From Ruania zhangjianzhongii (GTDB lineage Bacteria > Actinomycetota > Actinomycetes > Actinomycetales > Beutenbergiaceae), in NCBI RefSeq assembly GCF_008000995.1, contig NZ_CP042828.1:1302001-1366000 (forward strand): a DNA stretch of 64,000 nt, read 5' to 3'. Below the pieces are notes generated by a model. That model was given only the letters and a program-made list of their open reading frames with translations. It made no database searches and was not told the origin of the DNA. This document shows positions 26,024 to 36,400 of the stretch, piece by piece (position 1 is the stretch's first letter; every line of letters starts with the position of its first letter). The translations under genes were made by a program, and so were the position numbers.

Positions 26024-26686
26024 TCAGCCTCTGCGGGTGCGGGTAGCGGCCGGGGTGAGCCGCGGCTGGGTCTGCAGCCCGGACAGCCCGTTCCAGGACA
26101 GGTTGACCAGGTGCGCGGCGACCTCGTCCTTCGCCGGTGTCCGGGTTTCCAGCCACCACTGCCCGGTGAGCGCGATCATCCCGACCAGCATCTGCGCGTA
26201 CATCGGTGCCGTGTCCGGGTCGAAACCCTGGCGCTCGAACGCATCGGCGAGCACCTGCTCGACCTGGGTGGCGACATCACCGATCAGCGAGGAGAACGTG
26301 CCGGTGGCCTGGGCGACGGGGGAGTCGCGGACCAGGATCCGGAAGCCGTCGGTGTTCGTCTCGATGTAGTCCAGCAGTGCCAGCGCCGTGCGCTCCACGG
26401 TCACTCGGGGGTGGCCCCCCTGGCGCAACGATCCGGTCAGCGCCGCGAGGAGGGTCTCCACCTCGCGGTCCACGATCACGGCGTAGACGCCTTCTTTGCC
26501 ACCGAAGTGCTCGTACACCACCGGCTTGGAGACCTCCGCCCGGGCAGCGATCTCCTCCACGCTGGTGCCGCCGAAACCCTTCTCGGCGAACAGTGAGCGA
26601 GCTACCCGCAGCAGCTGCTCCCGGCGCTGGTGCCCGGTCATCCGCGGTCGGGGCGTGCGTTTGGATCCGTCACTCACGCCTCCCAT
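26024..26686 (-). CDS. TetR-family regulator (Rv1019-like)
   Basis: About 220 residues. DNA-binding domain GHQRREQLLRVARSLFAEKGFGGTSVEEIAARAEVSKPVVYEHFGGKEGVYAVIVDRE is canonical TetR_N. The C-terminal domain contains GQWWLETRTP. A TetR gene in this position next to glmU and mfd matches mycobacterial Rv1019. Start is uncertain: ATG at 26686 is listed; GTG at 26677 is in frame but has GGGAGG only one base away. It is divergent from the tRNA-Gln/glmU side. Targets are not visible. Confidence 0.88.
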   Translation of the reverse strand: MGGVSDGSKRTPRPRMTGHQRREQLLRVARSLFAEKGFGGTSVEEIAARAEVSKPVVYEHFGGKEGVYAVIVDREVETLLAALTGSLRQGGHPRVTVERTALALLDYIETNTDGFRILVRDSPVAQATGTFSSLIGDVATQVEQVLADAFERQGFDPDTAPMYAQMLVGMIALTGQWWLETRTPAKDEVAAHLVNLSWNGLSGLQTQPRLTPAATRTRRG

Positions 26687-26849
26687 CATGCCGTGTTGTG
26701 GCCCGGCGGTGGTCTGGCCCGGGGTGCGAAACTGTGCCCGCGGGGCCACGACCGGGTGCCTCGCCGGCTGCACCGGGCACTGCGAGACGCCGGTATGCTC
26801 GATGCCGGCGCCGGTTCGCAGGACCTCGGCCCGGCCGCCACGCAGGCGA

Positions 26850-26921
26850 TCCGCCCTGGTGTAATGGCAGCACGCCGGCCTTTGGTGCCGTGTGGTCCAG
26901 GTTCGAGTCCTGGGGGCGGAG
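26850..26921 (+). tRNA. tRNA-Gln (anticodon TTG)
   Basis: A 72-base cloverleaf. The acceptor arms TCCGCCC and GGGCGGA pair over all 7 positions, with discriminator G. The D-arm is GTGTAATGGCAGCAC. The anticodon loop is CTTTGGT with TTG at 26882-26884. The T-arm is CCAGG TTCGAGT CCTGG. The first anticodon-stem pair would be C27-T43, a mismatch; the other four pairs are intact. CCA is not encoded. It stands upstream of glmU. Confidence 0.93.
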
Positions 26922-26993
26922 CCCGGTGGGGGACCCTCGGTTCTCCCCTCGCGATCGAGTTGCTGGAGTTGCTCGAGTTGCTCAGGCTCGATT

Positions 26994-27037
26994 CGTCACC
27001 AGGCCCTTCGCGTCACCAGGCTCTTCGCGTCACCCTG
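26994..27037. repeat. 17-base tandem repeat between tRNA-Gln and glmU
   Basis: Units CGTCACCAGGCCCTTCG (26994) and CGTCACCAGGCTCTTCG (27011), then a partial third unit CGTCACCCTG (27028). Just before it, 9-base units of the GAGTTGCTC type occur three times around 26957-26985. No coding function. Confidence 0.7.
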
Positions 27038-27133
27038 CGCATCCGGGCGAGGTCGATTCGACTCGGAGCGATCTCTCACCGGTGAGGGACAACACGTCAG
27101 GCGAGCCAGTCGGTGGCGGCTACAGTGGAGCGC

Positions 27134-28624
27134 GTGAGCCTGACGCCACCTGCAGCAGTGATCGTTCTCGCCGCCGGCCAGGGAACGCGGATGCGATCCG
27201 CGACCCCCAAGGTGTTGCACCCTATCGGGGGCCGTAGCCTCCTCGGCCATGTGCTGGCCACGGCGAGAGACCTCAGCCCCGGAAGGGTCGCCGTCGTGGT
27301 CCGCCACGAACGCGACCAGGTGGCCGCGCACGTGCAGGAGCTGGACCCCGCCGCCCTGATCGCCGACCAGGACGAGGTCCCCGGCACCGGCCGCGCCGTG
27401 GAGTGTGGGCTGTCCATCCTGGACTCGGCCGCGCAACCCGCCGGGAGCGCAGGCGGTGTCCAGGGACCGGTGGTGATCCTCGCCGGTGATGTGCCGCTGC
27501 TGGACTCCGGCACGCTGACCGCTCTGCTCGAAGCGCACCACACCGACGGCAACGCCGTCACCGTGCTCACCACGAACCTCACCGATCCGAGCGGGTACGG
27601 CCGGGTGGTCCGCGACGGCGGCGGCCAGGTCGCGAAGATCGTGGAGCAGAAGGACGCGACGGCAGCCGAGCTCGAGATCAGCGAGATCAACTCTTCGGTG
27701 TACGTGATGGAGGCCGCGGTGCTCCGCGGCGCACTCGGCCGCCTGGACCGGGACAACGCCCAGGGGGAGGTCTACCTCACCGACGTGATCGAGCTTGCCC
27801 GGGCCGACGGTGGCGCGGTGCGCGCTCTGGCCACTGAGGACCCGATCCTGGTGGAGGGTGTCAACGACCGGGTACAGCTGGCCACTCTCGGCGCCGAGCT
27901 GAACCGCCGCGTGGTCACCGCCTGGATGGAGTCCGGGGTGAGCGTGGTGGACCCGGCGACCACCTGGATCGATGTTGATGTCCAGATCGAGCAGGACGTC
28001 ACGCTGTTGCCCGGTACCCAGCTGCACGGCGGCACTCAGATCGCGAGCGGTGCTGTGGTCGGCCCGGACAGCACGCTGACCGATGTGGTGATCGGTGCGG
28101 GCGCGAGGGTCACCCGCACGCACGGATCCAGCTCCCGGATCGACGCCGGAGCCACCGTGGGCCCGTTCACGTACCTGCGCCCAGGGGCGCACCTGGGCGA
28201 GCGGGGCAAGCTCGGCGCGTTCGTGGAGGTGAAGAACTCCGAGATCGGCAACGGCTCCAAGGTGCCCCACCTGTCCTACATCGGCGACGCCACCATCGGC
28301 GAGGAGACGAACATCGGCGCGGCCAGCGTCACCGTCAACTACGACGGGGTGCACAAGCACCGCACCGTGATCGGTTCGCACGCGCGCACCGGGGCGGACA
28401 ACATGTTCGTGGCCCCTGTCGAGGTGGGCGACGGTGCCTACACCGGCGCCGGCACCGTGCTGCGCCGGGACGTCCCGGCCGGGGCGCTCGGCGTCAGTGG
28501 CGGGTCGCAGCGCAACATCGAGGGCTGGACGATCAGCCGGCGCCCGGGCACGGCGGCGGCCGAGGCTGCCCAGCGCGCGGCCCAGGACCGGGGCGATGCA
28601 GCCGATCAGCACGACGATGACTGA
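27134..28624 (+). CDS. glmU: bifunctional GlcNAc-1-P uridyltransferase/glucosamine-1-P acetyltransferase
   Basis: Makes UDP-GlcNAc for peptidoglycan. 496 residues. The N-terminal nucleotidyltransferase has [22 protein letters not shown]. The C-terminal left-handed beta-helix acetyltransferase is seen in hexapeptide-type repeats and GTNIGA-like [21 protein letters not shown] hydrophilic Ala/Asp tail follows. GTG at 27134 with GTGGAG just upstream is preferred; GTG at 27113 is possible. It is followed by prs in the same direction, as in other actinobacteria. Confidence 0.96.
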   Translation: MSLTPPAAVIVLAAGQGTRMRSATPKVLHPIGGRSLLGHVLATARDLSPGRVAVVVRHERDQVAAHVQELDPAALIADQDEVPGTGRAVECGLSILDSAAQPAGSAGGVQGPVVILAGDVPLLDSGTLTALLEAHHTDGNAVTVLTTNLTDPSGYGRVVRDGGGQVAKIVEQKDATAAELEISEINSSVYVMEAAVLRGALGRLDRDNAQGEVYLTDVIELARADGGAVRALATEDPILVEGVNDRVQLATLGAELNRRVVTAWMESGVSVVDPATTWIDVDVQIEQDVTLLPGTQLHGGTQIASGAVVGPDSTLTDVVIGAGARVTRTHGSSSRIDAGATVGPFTYLRPGAHLGERGKLGAFVEVKNSEIGNGSKVPHLSYIGDATIGEETNIGAASVTVNYDGVHKHRTVIGSHARTGADNMFVAPVEVGDGAYTGAGTVLRRDVPAGALGVSGGSQRNIEGWTISRRPGTAAAEAAQRAAQDRGDAADQHDDD

Positions 28625-28678
28625 CCGACCTGCAGTGACTTCGACCATCGACCCTGAACCGGACAGGAGCACTCTGTG

Positions 28679-29659
28679 ATGACCGGCATCACCAGCCACG
28701 GCGAGAAGCGCCTTGTCCTCGTCTCCGGCCGGGCGCACCCCGAGCTCGCCCAGAACGTGGCCAGCGAGCTGAACATCGAGATCGTGCCCACCACGCTCTA
28801 CGACTTCGCCAGTGGCGAGATCTATGTGCGGTTTGCCGAGAGCGTGCGCGGTACCGACGCGTTCGTGCTGCAGTCGCACACCGCGCCGATCAACCAGTGG
28901 ATCATGGAGCAGCTGCTCATGGTCGACGCGCTGAAGCGGGCCTCGGTGAAGTCGATCACCGCCGTCATCCCGTTCTACGGCTACGCCCGGCAGGACAAGA
29001 AGCACCGCGGCCGCGAGCCGATCTCCGCCCGACTGATGGCGGACATGTTCTTCACTGCCGGAGCCAACCGGCTGATGAGCGTGGACCTGCACGCCGCGCA
29101 GACCCAGGGTTTCTTCAACGGCCCGGTGGACCACCTCTGGGCGATGCCGATCCTCACCGACTACGTGCGCACCCGGATCGACCTCGGCAACGCCGCCGTG
29201 GTCTCCCCGGACGCCGGTCGAATCCGGGTCGCGGAGCAGTGGGCCGCCCGGCTGGGCGGGGTGCCGTTGGCGTTCGTGCACAAGACCCGGGACATCACCC
29301 GGCCGAACCAGGCGGTCGCGAACCGGGTGGTCGGCGACGTCGAAGGGCGCGACTGCATCCTGGTGGACGACCTGATCGATACCGGCGGCACCATCACCGA
29401 GGCGGTCAAGGTGTTGATGAATGACGGCGCTCGCAGTGTGATCGTGGCCGCTACCCACGGGGTGCTCTCCGATCCGGCGATGCAGCGACTCACCGAATGT
29501 GGTGCGAGCGAGGTGGTGATCACCGACACGCTGCCCATCCCGGCGGAGAAGCGGGTCGGTCCGCTGACCGTGCTCTCGATCGCCCCGCTGGTGGCCCGGG
29601 CCATCCGGGAAGTATTCGACGATGGATCGGTCACCAGCCTCTTCGACGGCAACGCCTGA
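28679..29659 (+). CDS. prs: ribose-phosphate pyrophosphokinase (PRPP synthetase)
   Basis: Converts ribose-5-phosphate and ATP into PRPP for nucleotide, His, Trp and NAD synthesis (NadC in this window consumes PRPP products). 326 residues. Motifs are the ATP loop FYGYARQDKKHRGREPI, the metal-binding DLHAAQTQGFF, and the PRPP loop CILVDDLIDTGGTI. Start at ATG 28679 or GTG 28676; AGGAG at 28665 suits both. Same strand as glmU, 54 bases after it. Confidence 0.97.
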   Translation: MTGITSHGEKRLVLVSGRAHPELAQNVASELNIEIVPTTLYDFASGEIYVRFAESVRGTDAFVLQSHTAPINQWIMEQLLMVDALKRASVKSITAVIPFYGYARQDKKHRGREPISARLMADMFFTAGANRLMSVDLHAAQTQGFFNGPVDHLWAMPILTDYVRTRIDLGNAAVVSPDAGRIRVAEQWAARLGGVPLAFVHKTRDITRPNQAVANRVVGDVEGRDCILVDDLIDTGGTITEAVKVLMNDGARSVIVAATHGVLSDPAMQRLTECGASEVVITDTLPIPAEKRVGPLTVLSIAPLVARAIREVFDDGSVTSLFDGNA

Positions 29660-29697
29660 GCTGGCGCGCGGGCCCGGATGCCACCTGCCGGGTACCG

Positions 29698-29836
29698 CGG
29701 AATCCACGGCGCACCGGCCGGCGCACCATCGGAATCCACGGCGCACCGGGTCGCCGCACGATCGGAATCCACGGCGCACCGGCCGCCGATCCCTCGGAAT
29801 CCACGGCGCACCGGCCGCCGATCCCTCGGAATCCGG
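29698..29836. repeat. 32-base tandem array between prs and rplY
   Basis: The 20-base core CGGAATCCACGGCGCACCGG occurs exactly at 29698, 29730, 29763 and 29795, and a truncated copy (CGGAATCCGG) starts at 29827. Periods are 32, 33, 32 and 32. The 12-13 base segments between cores are also similar, the last two identical. An imperfect inverted repeat (GGTTCCAACTG to CAGTTGAACC) spans 29834-29890. Together with the rplY leader this makes a 436-base gene-free gap from 29660 to 30095. Confidence 0.85.
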
Positions 29837-30095
29837 TTCCAACTGGACTCCGAGGGCGCAAGTGGATTCCGATGCGGGGCAGTTGAACCGGCGGTGCTGA
29901 GCCCGGCTCCCGGCGGCGTCACCCATGGCCACTTTGCGGGTACACTTGTGCGGTTGCCTCGGCGAGGGAGGACGGGCGCCAGCCCGGCTCCGTGATCGAC
30001 GCGGTGGAAGCGCCTGTGCTGTGCGATCCTCTGCGTGACCGCCCGCCCACCGCCGCAGGCCCGCCCCGATGCCTCGACAGTGGAGAGAGAACACC

Positions 30096-30731
30096 ATGGC
30101 TGACACCGACACCGCCCTGGCGGCAACCCGCCGCACCGAATTCGGCAAGGGCGCTGCCCGCCGGATCCGCCGCGAGGACAAGATCCCCGCGGTGCTCTAC
30201 GGCCACGGCACCGACCCGGTGCACCTGACCCTGCCCGGCCACTCCACCTGGCTGGCGCTGAAGGACAACGCGAACGCGCTGCTGACGATCAACTTCGACG
30301 GGGAGCACGAGCTCGCCCTGGCCAAGGACGTGCAGCGCGACCCGGTGCGGCACACGATCGACCACATCGACTTCATCCTGGTCCGCCGCGGCGAGAAGGT
30401 GGTCGTCGACGTGTCGGTGATCCTCGAGGGCGAGTCCGCCCCGGGCACCATCCACATGCTTGAGTCGCAGACCCTGAGCGTGCTGGCTGACGCCACCAAG
30501 ATCCCCGAGTCTCTCGAGGTCTCCATCGAGGGACTGGAAGAGGGCGCTATCATCCGCGCCGGCGAGGTGTCGCTGCCCGCGGGGGTGGAGCTGGAGACCG
30601 ACCCCGAGTACGAGGTCGTCATCATCTCTGTGCCGCGCGCTGAGGCCGAAGAGGACGAGGACGAGGACGAGGAGACCGAGGAGGGCGCTGCTGAGGCGGC
30701 CGAGTCCGAGGCTCCCGCCGACGAGGACTGA
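30096..30731 (+). CDS. rplY: 50S ribosomal protein L25 (CTC/TL5 form)
   Basis: Binds 5S rRNA in the large subunit. 211 residues, the long CTC/TL5 version. The N-terminal L25 domain has [29 protein letters not shown]-terminal beta domain (about 100-185) and a very acidic tail ([15 protein letters not shown]) follow, as in many actinobacteria. ATG at 30096 preceded by GGAGAGAGA. Followed by pth after 14 bases; the pair is conserved. Confidence 0.96.
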   Translation: MADTDTALAATRRTEFGKGAARRIRREDKIPAVLYGHGTDPVHLTLPGHSTWLALKDNANALLTINFDGEHELALAKDVQRDPVRHTIDHIDFILVRRGEKVVVDVSVILEGESAPGTIHMLESQTLSVLADATKIPESLEVSIEGLEEGAIIRAGEVSLPAGVELETDPEYEVVIISVPRAEAEEDEDEDEETEEGAAEAAESEAPADED

Positions 30732-30745
30732 GAGCTCGCTTCTCG

Positions 30746-31348
30746 ATGAGCAACACGCCATGGCTGGTGGTGGGGCTGGGCAATCCTGGCCCCACCTACG
30801 CCGGCAACCGGCACAACGTCGGTCAGATGGTTCTCGACGTGCTCGCTCGGGAGGTACCCGGCTCCTTCACCGCACACAAAGCTCGTGCCGCGGTGCTCGA
30901 CGGCCGGCTCGGCGTGACTGCCGGTGGGGCGCCCGGCCCGCGGGTGGTGCTGGCCAAACCGGGCAGCTACATGAATCTCTCCGGCGGACCGGTGTCCGCA
31001 CTGATGCAGTTCTACCAGGTGCCGATCGAGCAGCTCCTGGTGGTGCACGACGAGCTCGACCTGCCCCCGGAGACGCTGCGCCTCAAGCGCGGCGGTGGTG
31101 AGGGCGGCCACAACGGGCTGAAGTCCATCTCGCAGTCCCTCGGCAGCCGCGACTACCTCCGGCTGCGGGTGGGTATCGGCCGTCCACCTGGGCGGATGGA
31201 GGCGGCCGACTACGTGCTCCGGGACTTCTCCACGATCGAGCGGGTCGGCCTGGCGGTCACTCTGGAGGAGGCGGCCGAAGCGGTCGCGGACCTGCTCGCT
31301 GATGGTCTGGAGAAGACTCAGACCCGGCTGCACGCCGCCCGCGACTAG
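30746..31348 (+). CDS. pth: peptidyl-tRNA hydrolase
   Basis: Recycles peptidyl-tRNA dropped from ribosomes. 200 residues. Catalytic and binding residues are visible: Asn in [10 protein letters not shown], His in [21 protein letters not shown], and the Asp in HDELDLP, then [13 protein letters not shown]. Same strand and close to rplY. A 23-base tandem duplication covers its stop codon (see 31334). Confidence 0.97.
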   Translation: MSNTPWLVVGLGNPGPTYAGNRHNVGQMVLDVLAREVPGSFTAHKARAAVLDGRLGVTAGGAPGPRVVLAKPGSYMNLSGGPVSALMQFYQVPIEQLLVVHDELDLPPETLRLKRGGGEGGHNGLKSISQSLGSRDYLRLRVGIGRPPGRMEAADYVLRDFSTIERVGLAVTLEEAAEAVADLLADGLEKTQTRLHAARD

Positions 31349-31379
31349 CGACTGGTGCCGCCCGCGACTAGCGACTGGT
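31334..31379. repeat. 23-base tandem duplication spanning the pth stop codon
   Basis: Two identical 23-base units, 31334-31356 and 31357-31379, each beginning GCCGCCCGCGACTAG and ending GCGACTGGT; the first contains the last codons and the TAG of pth. A partial third copy (GCCGCC) follows. The perfect identity suggests recent slippage. The protein is unchanged because the stop is in the first unit. Confidence 0.85.
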
Positions 31380-31440
31380 GCCGCCAGCGGGACTTCTCGC
31401 CGCGGAGGAATCCCGTTGACGGCATTGCTAGCCTCCCCGC

Positions 31441-33261
31441 ATGGGGCTTTCAGGGGATATGGGGTACGCGCGTGCCCAGGGGCAAAGAACAACGCCGGCG
31501 CAGCGAATCATCGGACTGCTGTTGCTGGTGCCGGCACTGGTGGTGCTGGTCACCCAGCAGTTGATTCCCGCAGTGCGGACAGTGCTGCTCAGTGTGACCG
31601 GCGCGGGCTACGCACAGATCCAGCCCACCTGGCTCTCCACCGTGGCGAGCACCTTCGTGGTGGGCCTGGGCGTCGGGATCGTGGGTGCCGGTGTGGGCGT
31701 GATGCTCGGTGTGCAGCTGCGCCGGGCTCCCATCCGCCTGCGCCGGGTAGGCCTGGGAGTGCTCGGTGCAGCACTGGTCACCTACGGCCCAGCAAGCATG
31801 ATTCTCAGTGTCTTCTGGACCACGAGCAGCGATCTGCTGCTGCATTTTCGTAGTCACGCCGCTGTGCTTGCACTGCTGGTGCTGATCGGCGCCATCAGCG
31901 GCGCCCTGATCCGTTCCAGTCGTGTGCTGCTGGCGATCGGCGCGGTGACAGCCATCGGTGCAGCGGCGATGGCGATGCAGACCGAGCTGAGTCTGTCCGC
32001 CCGAGAGGTGCCGGGCACGCTGATCATCTCCACCGCCCTAGGTGCCGAGGCGGGAGGACCCGGTGCGGCGATGAGCGTCCTGCTCGGTGTGCTGCTCGGC
32101 ATTCTGGGAGTCGGCGCCGGGGTGCTGCTCCTGGCCGTCCGCCCGCGGTTCGACGTGACCACCGATATGGCCGAGCACCTCCCACCGGTAGCGGCCGGTT
32201 CGGGACCGGCCGGTGGCTCGCCCGCGGGCTTTGGACCACCCGTCGGCTATGGCCCACCCGTCGGCTATGGCCCGCCCGCCGGCTATGGGCCGACTGCGGA
32301 CGGTGCACCACCGGCGGGCTATCGCCCGACCGTCCCGAACGGCGCACCGCCCGCCGGCTTTGGCCCGCCTCCGGACAGCGCACCACAGGCGGGCTATCGC
32401 TCTCCTGTCCCGGACGGCGCACCACCGGCGGGTTATCGCCCGCCCGTCCCGAACGGCGCCGGCGGGCAGCAGTTCGCGGTCCCGGGATACTCAGGCCCGC
32501 CGCCCAGCAGCTCTTCACCGGGTGTGCTGGCCGTGGTGCTGAGCGTCGTCGTCGCACTCGTCCTGGTGATCCTGGCCTTTCCCTGGCTCAGCCAGGTGGG
32601 AGTCGGAGCGGGGGACCTGGAGAGCGGGCAGGCTGAGGCGGTGTCCGCGACCTGGCGAACTGTCGGCATCCGCGCGCTGGAGGTGACGCTGACGGTGCTG
32701 GTCACCGGTGCTGCGGCGTTCGGGCTCGGCTACCTCCGCCCGTTCGGCGAGCACAGCCGCCGCGCTCTGATCGTGGTGGCACCGTGGTTCTTCGTCGGGC
32801 TGCTTCCCCTGGTCGCGGCCATCTATGCGGCCTGGAGCCTGGACGCCGCCGGACCGCCGTACGCCGGACTGACGCCGCAGATGCTGACTGTGCCGCTGTT
32901 GTTCGCCTGGACCTACCTTGCCGACGGACTGCGCACGGCTCGCGAGTCCGATCACTCGATCCGGTGGCTACCCGTTCTCGGCCTCACCGCGTTGACCATC
33001 GGCATGCTGATCGTGGTGCGCAGTCAGCAACAGCTCTGGGACATGCTGTTCGCGTTCGGGTCCGGCAACGTCTCTGCGGTGCAGATGGTGCACAACCTGA
33101 TGGCCCAATACTTCGGCGGCATCATGCCGATCGGCATCCTCACCCCACCGGCGTTGCTGATCGTCGGGGCACTGGTGTTCGGTGCCGCGGCTGCGTTGGT
33201 GCCAGGTATCGCAGTGCGAGCAGCCGAACGGCGGAATCTTCCAGGCGGAAGCCGTCGGTAG
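31441..33261 (+). CDS. large membrane protein with two permease-like halves
   Basis: 606 residues, family not recognised with certainty. Residues about 22-235 carry six hydrophobic spans, starting like a UgpA/MalF-type sugar permease (LLLLVPALVVLVTQQLIPAVRTVLLS). Residues about 245-350 form a Pro/Gly/Tyr-rich linker of GYGPP, PAGYRP and PNGAPPAG repeats. Residues about 360-600 carry six more spans. The EAA loop that contacts an ABC ATPase is not found in either half, so it may be a degenerate fused permease pair rather than an active ABC subunit. There is no clear Shine-Dalgarno before the ATG. It sits between pth and mfd, an unusual insertion in this conserved locus. Confidence 0.8.
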   Translation: MGLSGDMGYARAQGQRTTPAQRIIGLLLLVPALVVLVTQQLIPAVRTVLLSVTGAGYAQIQPTWLSTVASTFVVGLGVGIVGAGVGVMLGVQLRRAPIRLRRVGLGVLGAALVTYGPASMILSVFWTTSSDLLLHFRSHAAVLALLVLIGAISGALIRSSRVLLAIGAVTAIGAAAMAMQTELSLSAREVPGTLIISTALGAEAGGPGAAMSVLLGVLLGILGVGAGVLLLAVRPRFDVTTDMAEHLPPVAAGSGPAGGSPAGFGPPVGYGPPVGYGPPAGYGPTADGAPPAGYRPTVPNGAPPAGFGPPPDSAPQAGYRSPVPDGAPPAGYRPPVPNGAGGQQFAVPGYSGPPPSSSSPGVLAVVLSVVVALVLVILAFPWLSQVGVGAGDLESGQAEAVSATWRTVGIRALEVTLTVLVTGAAAFGLGYLRPFGEHSRRALIVVAPWFFVGLLPLVAAIYAAWSLDAAGPPYAGLTPQMLTVPLLFAWTYLADGLRTARESDHSIRWLPVLGLTALTIGMLIVVRSQQQLWDMLFAFGSGNVSAVQMVHNLMAQYFGGIMPIGILTPPALLIVGALVFGAAAALVPGIAVRAAERRNLPGGSRR

Positions 33262-33423
33262 CGGCAACACCTGTTGCTACGTTCACCCTCATGCCCCAGC
33301 ACCCGCAACGCATCAGCGGAAGGGGCGCTCCGCCGTCGGGAGTAGACTGGATCCCCTCAATCCCACCTCCCCTCTGCCGGCGGAGATGGGCCATTCGTGC
33401 TGCCCTGAAGGGACCTCCCACCG

Positions 33424-36400
33424 ATGAACCTCACAGGTGTGCTGCCCGCGCTCCGGGCTGATTCCGGCCTGGCCGAGCTGGTCGAGAATGTGCCGGCGCG
33501 CGGCCCGCTGACTATCACCGCATCCGTGGGAGTGCGCGCACCGATGCTCGCCGAGCTCGCCAGCCGGGCCGACCGGCCACTCGTGGTGGTGGTGGCCACC
33601 GGCCGGGAGGCCGACGAGCTCGCTGAAGCGCTGGCCGCCTATCTGCCGAGCGAGGGCATCGCCGTTCTGCCGTCCTGGGAGACCCTGCCGCACGAACGGC
33701 TCTCCCCACGCAGCGACACCGTCGCCCGGCGGATCGCCGTGCTGCGCCGCCTCGCTCACCCGGACACCGCGCAGGTGGGCCCGGCCGGCTCCTCCGCCCC
33801 GATCCGGGTGCTGGTGCTGCCGGTGCGGGCACTGCTGCAGCCGGTGGTCGCCGGCCTCGGTGACCTGGAGCCGGTGGCGTTGCGCGCCGGGGACACCGCC
33901 CCGATGGAGGACGTCATCGCCGCGCTGGTCGATGCCGCCTACACCCGCGTGGACATGGTGGAGCGGCGCGGCGAGTTCGCGGTCCGCGGCGGTCTGCTGG
34001 ACGTGTTCGCCCCCACCGAGGCGCACCCGCAGCGGATCGAGTTCTGGGGCGACGACATCGAGGAGATCCGCTGGTTCTCCGCCGCCGACCAGCGCTCCCT
34101 GGAAATCAGCGAGGACGGGATGTGGGCCCCGCCCACCCGGGAGGTGCTACTCACCGAGAGTGTGCGCGAGCGAGCCCGCGAGCTGATGGCCACCCTGCCC
34201 GGGGCCACCGAGATGTTGGAGAAGCTCAGCGAGGGTATCGCCGTGGACGGGATGGAGTCCCTCGCTCCGGTGCTGGTGGATGAGATGGTCCCGCTGCTCG
34301 ACCTGGTTCCCGCCGACGCGCTGCTGCTGGTGGACGACCCGGAGCGGATCCGCCGCCGGGCGCACGATCTGGTGGCCACCACCGAGGAGTTTCTCGCTGC
34401 GGCGTGGACGTCCGCCGCCGCAGGGGCGAACTCTCCGATCGACCTCTCCCGTGCCTCGTTCGCCACCCTGGAGGACACTCGGGACATTGCCCGCCGCCGC
34501 GGGCTGGGCTGGTGGCAGGTCTCGGCCTTCTCCGCCGACGCCGAGCTCGAGGAGCTCGCCGAGACCGCTGCACCGTCCGAGACTGCTGCACCGTCCGAGG
34601 AGGGCGACGGCGCGGGCCGGGCTGTGCAGATCGCCTCCCGGGACGTGGAGGGTTACCGGGGCGAGACCGACCGCGCGGTCGCCGATCTGCGCCAGCTCAC
34701 CCGGGACGGATGGCGCCTGGTGCTGGTCACCGAAGGGCCCGGACCGGCCCGGCGGATGGTGGAACAGCTGCTCGACGCCGACGTGCCCGCCCGGCTGGTC
34801 GCCGAGGTGGAACCCGCCGGCTCCGACGCCCGCGCGGGGGAGGACCCGGACCTACCGGTGGCCGGGATGGTGCTGGTCACCACCGCCAGCGTCGGGCGTG
34901 GGTTCGTCTCCGAGACACTCCGGCTGGCAGTGTTCACCGAGGCGGACCTGACCGGCCGCGCCGGCACCTCCACCCGGGACATGCGGACCCTGCCCGCGCG
35001 CCGACGCAACGTGGTGGACCCGCTGGCGCTGCGTCCGGGGGACTACGTGGTGCACGAGCAGCACGGCGTGGGCCAGTTCGTGGAGCTGCTGCAGCGCACG
35101 GTCGGGACCGGCAAGACCGCGGCCACCCGTGAGTACCTGGTGATCGAGTACGCACCGTCCAAGCGCGGGCACCCCGGGGACCGGCTGTACGTGCCCACGG
35201 ACTCCCTGGACCAGGTGACGAAGTACACCGGTGGCGAGGCACCGAGCGTGAACAAGCTCGGCGGCTCCGACTGGGCGAAGACCAAGTCCCGCGCCCGGCG
35301 CGCGATCAAGGAGATCGCGAACGAGCTGATCCGGCTCTACGCCGCGCGGATGGCCACCCGGGGGCACCAGTTCGCCCCGGACACCCCGTGGCAGCGCGAG
35401 CTCGAGGATGCCTTCGCGTATGTGGAGACCCCGGACCAGCTCTCCTCGATCGATGAGGTCAAGGCGGACATGGAGAAGTCCATGCCGATGGACCGGCTGA
35501 TCTCCGGGGACGTCGGCTACGGCAAGACCGAGATCGCCATTCGTGCCGCATTCAAGGCGGTGCAGGACGGTAAACAGGTGGCCGTGCTCGTGCCCACCAC
35601 GCTGCTGGTGCAGCAGCACCTGGACACGTTCGCCGAGCGGTACTCCGGGTTCCCGGTGGTGGTCAAGGCGCTGTCCCGGTTCCAGACCTCCGCCGAGGCC
35701 GAGGCGGTGCGCGAGGGGGTGCGCAGCGGCGCCGTGGACGTGGTGATCGGCACCCACCGCCTGATCACCGGGGACGTCCGGTTCAAGGACCTCGGCCTGG
35801 TGGTGATCGACGAGGAGCAGCGCTTCGGGGTGGAGCACAAGGAGACGCTCAAGCAGCTGCGCACGAACGTGGACGTGCTGGCGATGTCGGCCACCCCGAT
35901 CCCGCGCACCCTGGAGATGGCGGTGACCGGGATCCGGGAGATGTCCACGCTGGCCACCCCGCCGGAGGAGCGCCACCCCGTGCTCACCTTCGTCGGGCCG
36001 TACCAGCAGAAGCAGATCGCCGCCGCGATCCGCCGCGAGCTGCTCCGCGAGGGGCAGGTCTTCTACGTGCACAACCGGGTGGAGTCGATCGACAAAACCG
36101 CAGCGAAACTGGCCGAGCTCGTACCCGACGCACGAATCGCCGTCGCGCACGGGAAGATGAACGAGCACCAGCTGGAGCAGGTGATCGTGGACTTCTGGGA
36201 AAAGCGGTTCGACGTCCTGGTGTGCACCACGATCGTGGAGACCGGGCTGGACATCTCGAACGCGAACACGCTGATCGTGGAGCGCTCCGACGTGTTCGGG
36301 TTGTCCCAGCTGCACCAGCTGCGCGGCCGGGTGGGCCGCGGGCGAGAACGTGCCTACGCCTACTTCCTCTACCCGCCGGAGAAGCCGCTCACCGAGACGG

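Noticed and set aside
29698-29836. Array between prs and rplY considered as CRISPR
   Set aside because: The segments between the 20-base cores are only 12-13 bases and are themselves similar or identical; there are no cas genes.
26996-30181. Very long minus-strand open frame (1061 codons) opposite glmU and prs
   Set aside because: It is antisense to well-supported genes; long antisense frames are expected in GC-rich DNA and no motif or ribosome-binding site was seen.
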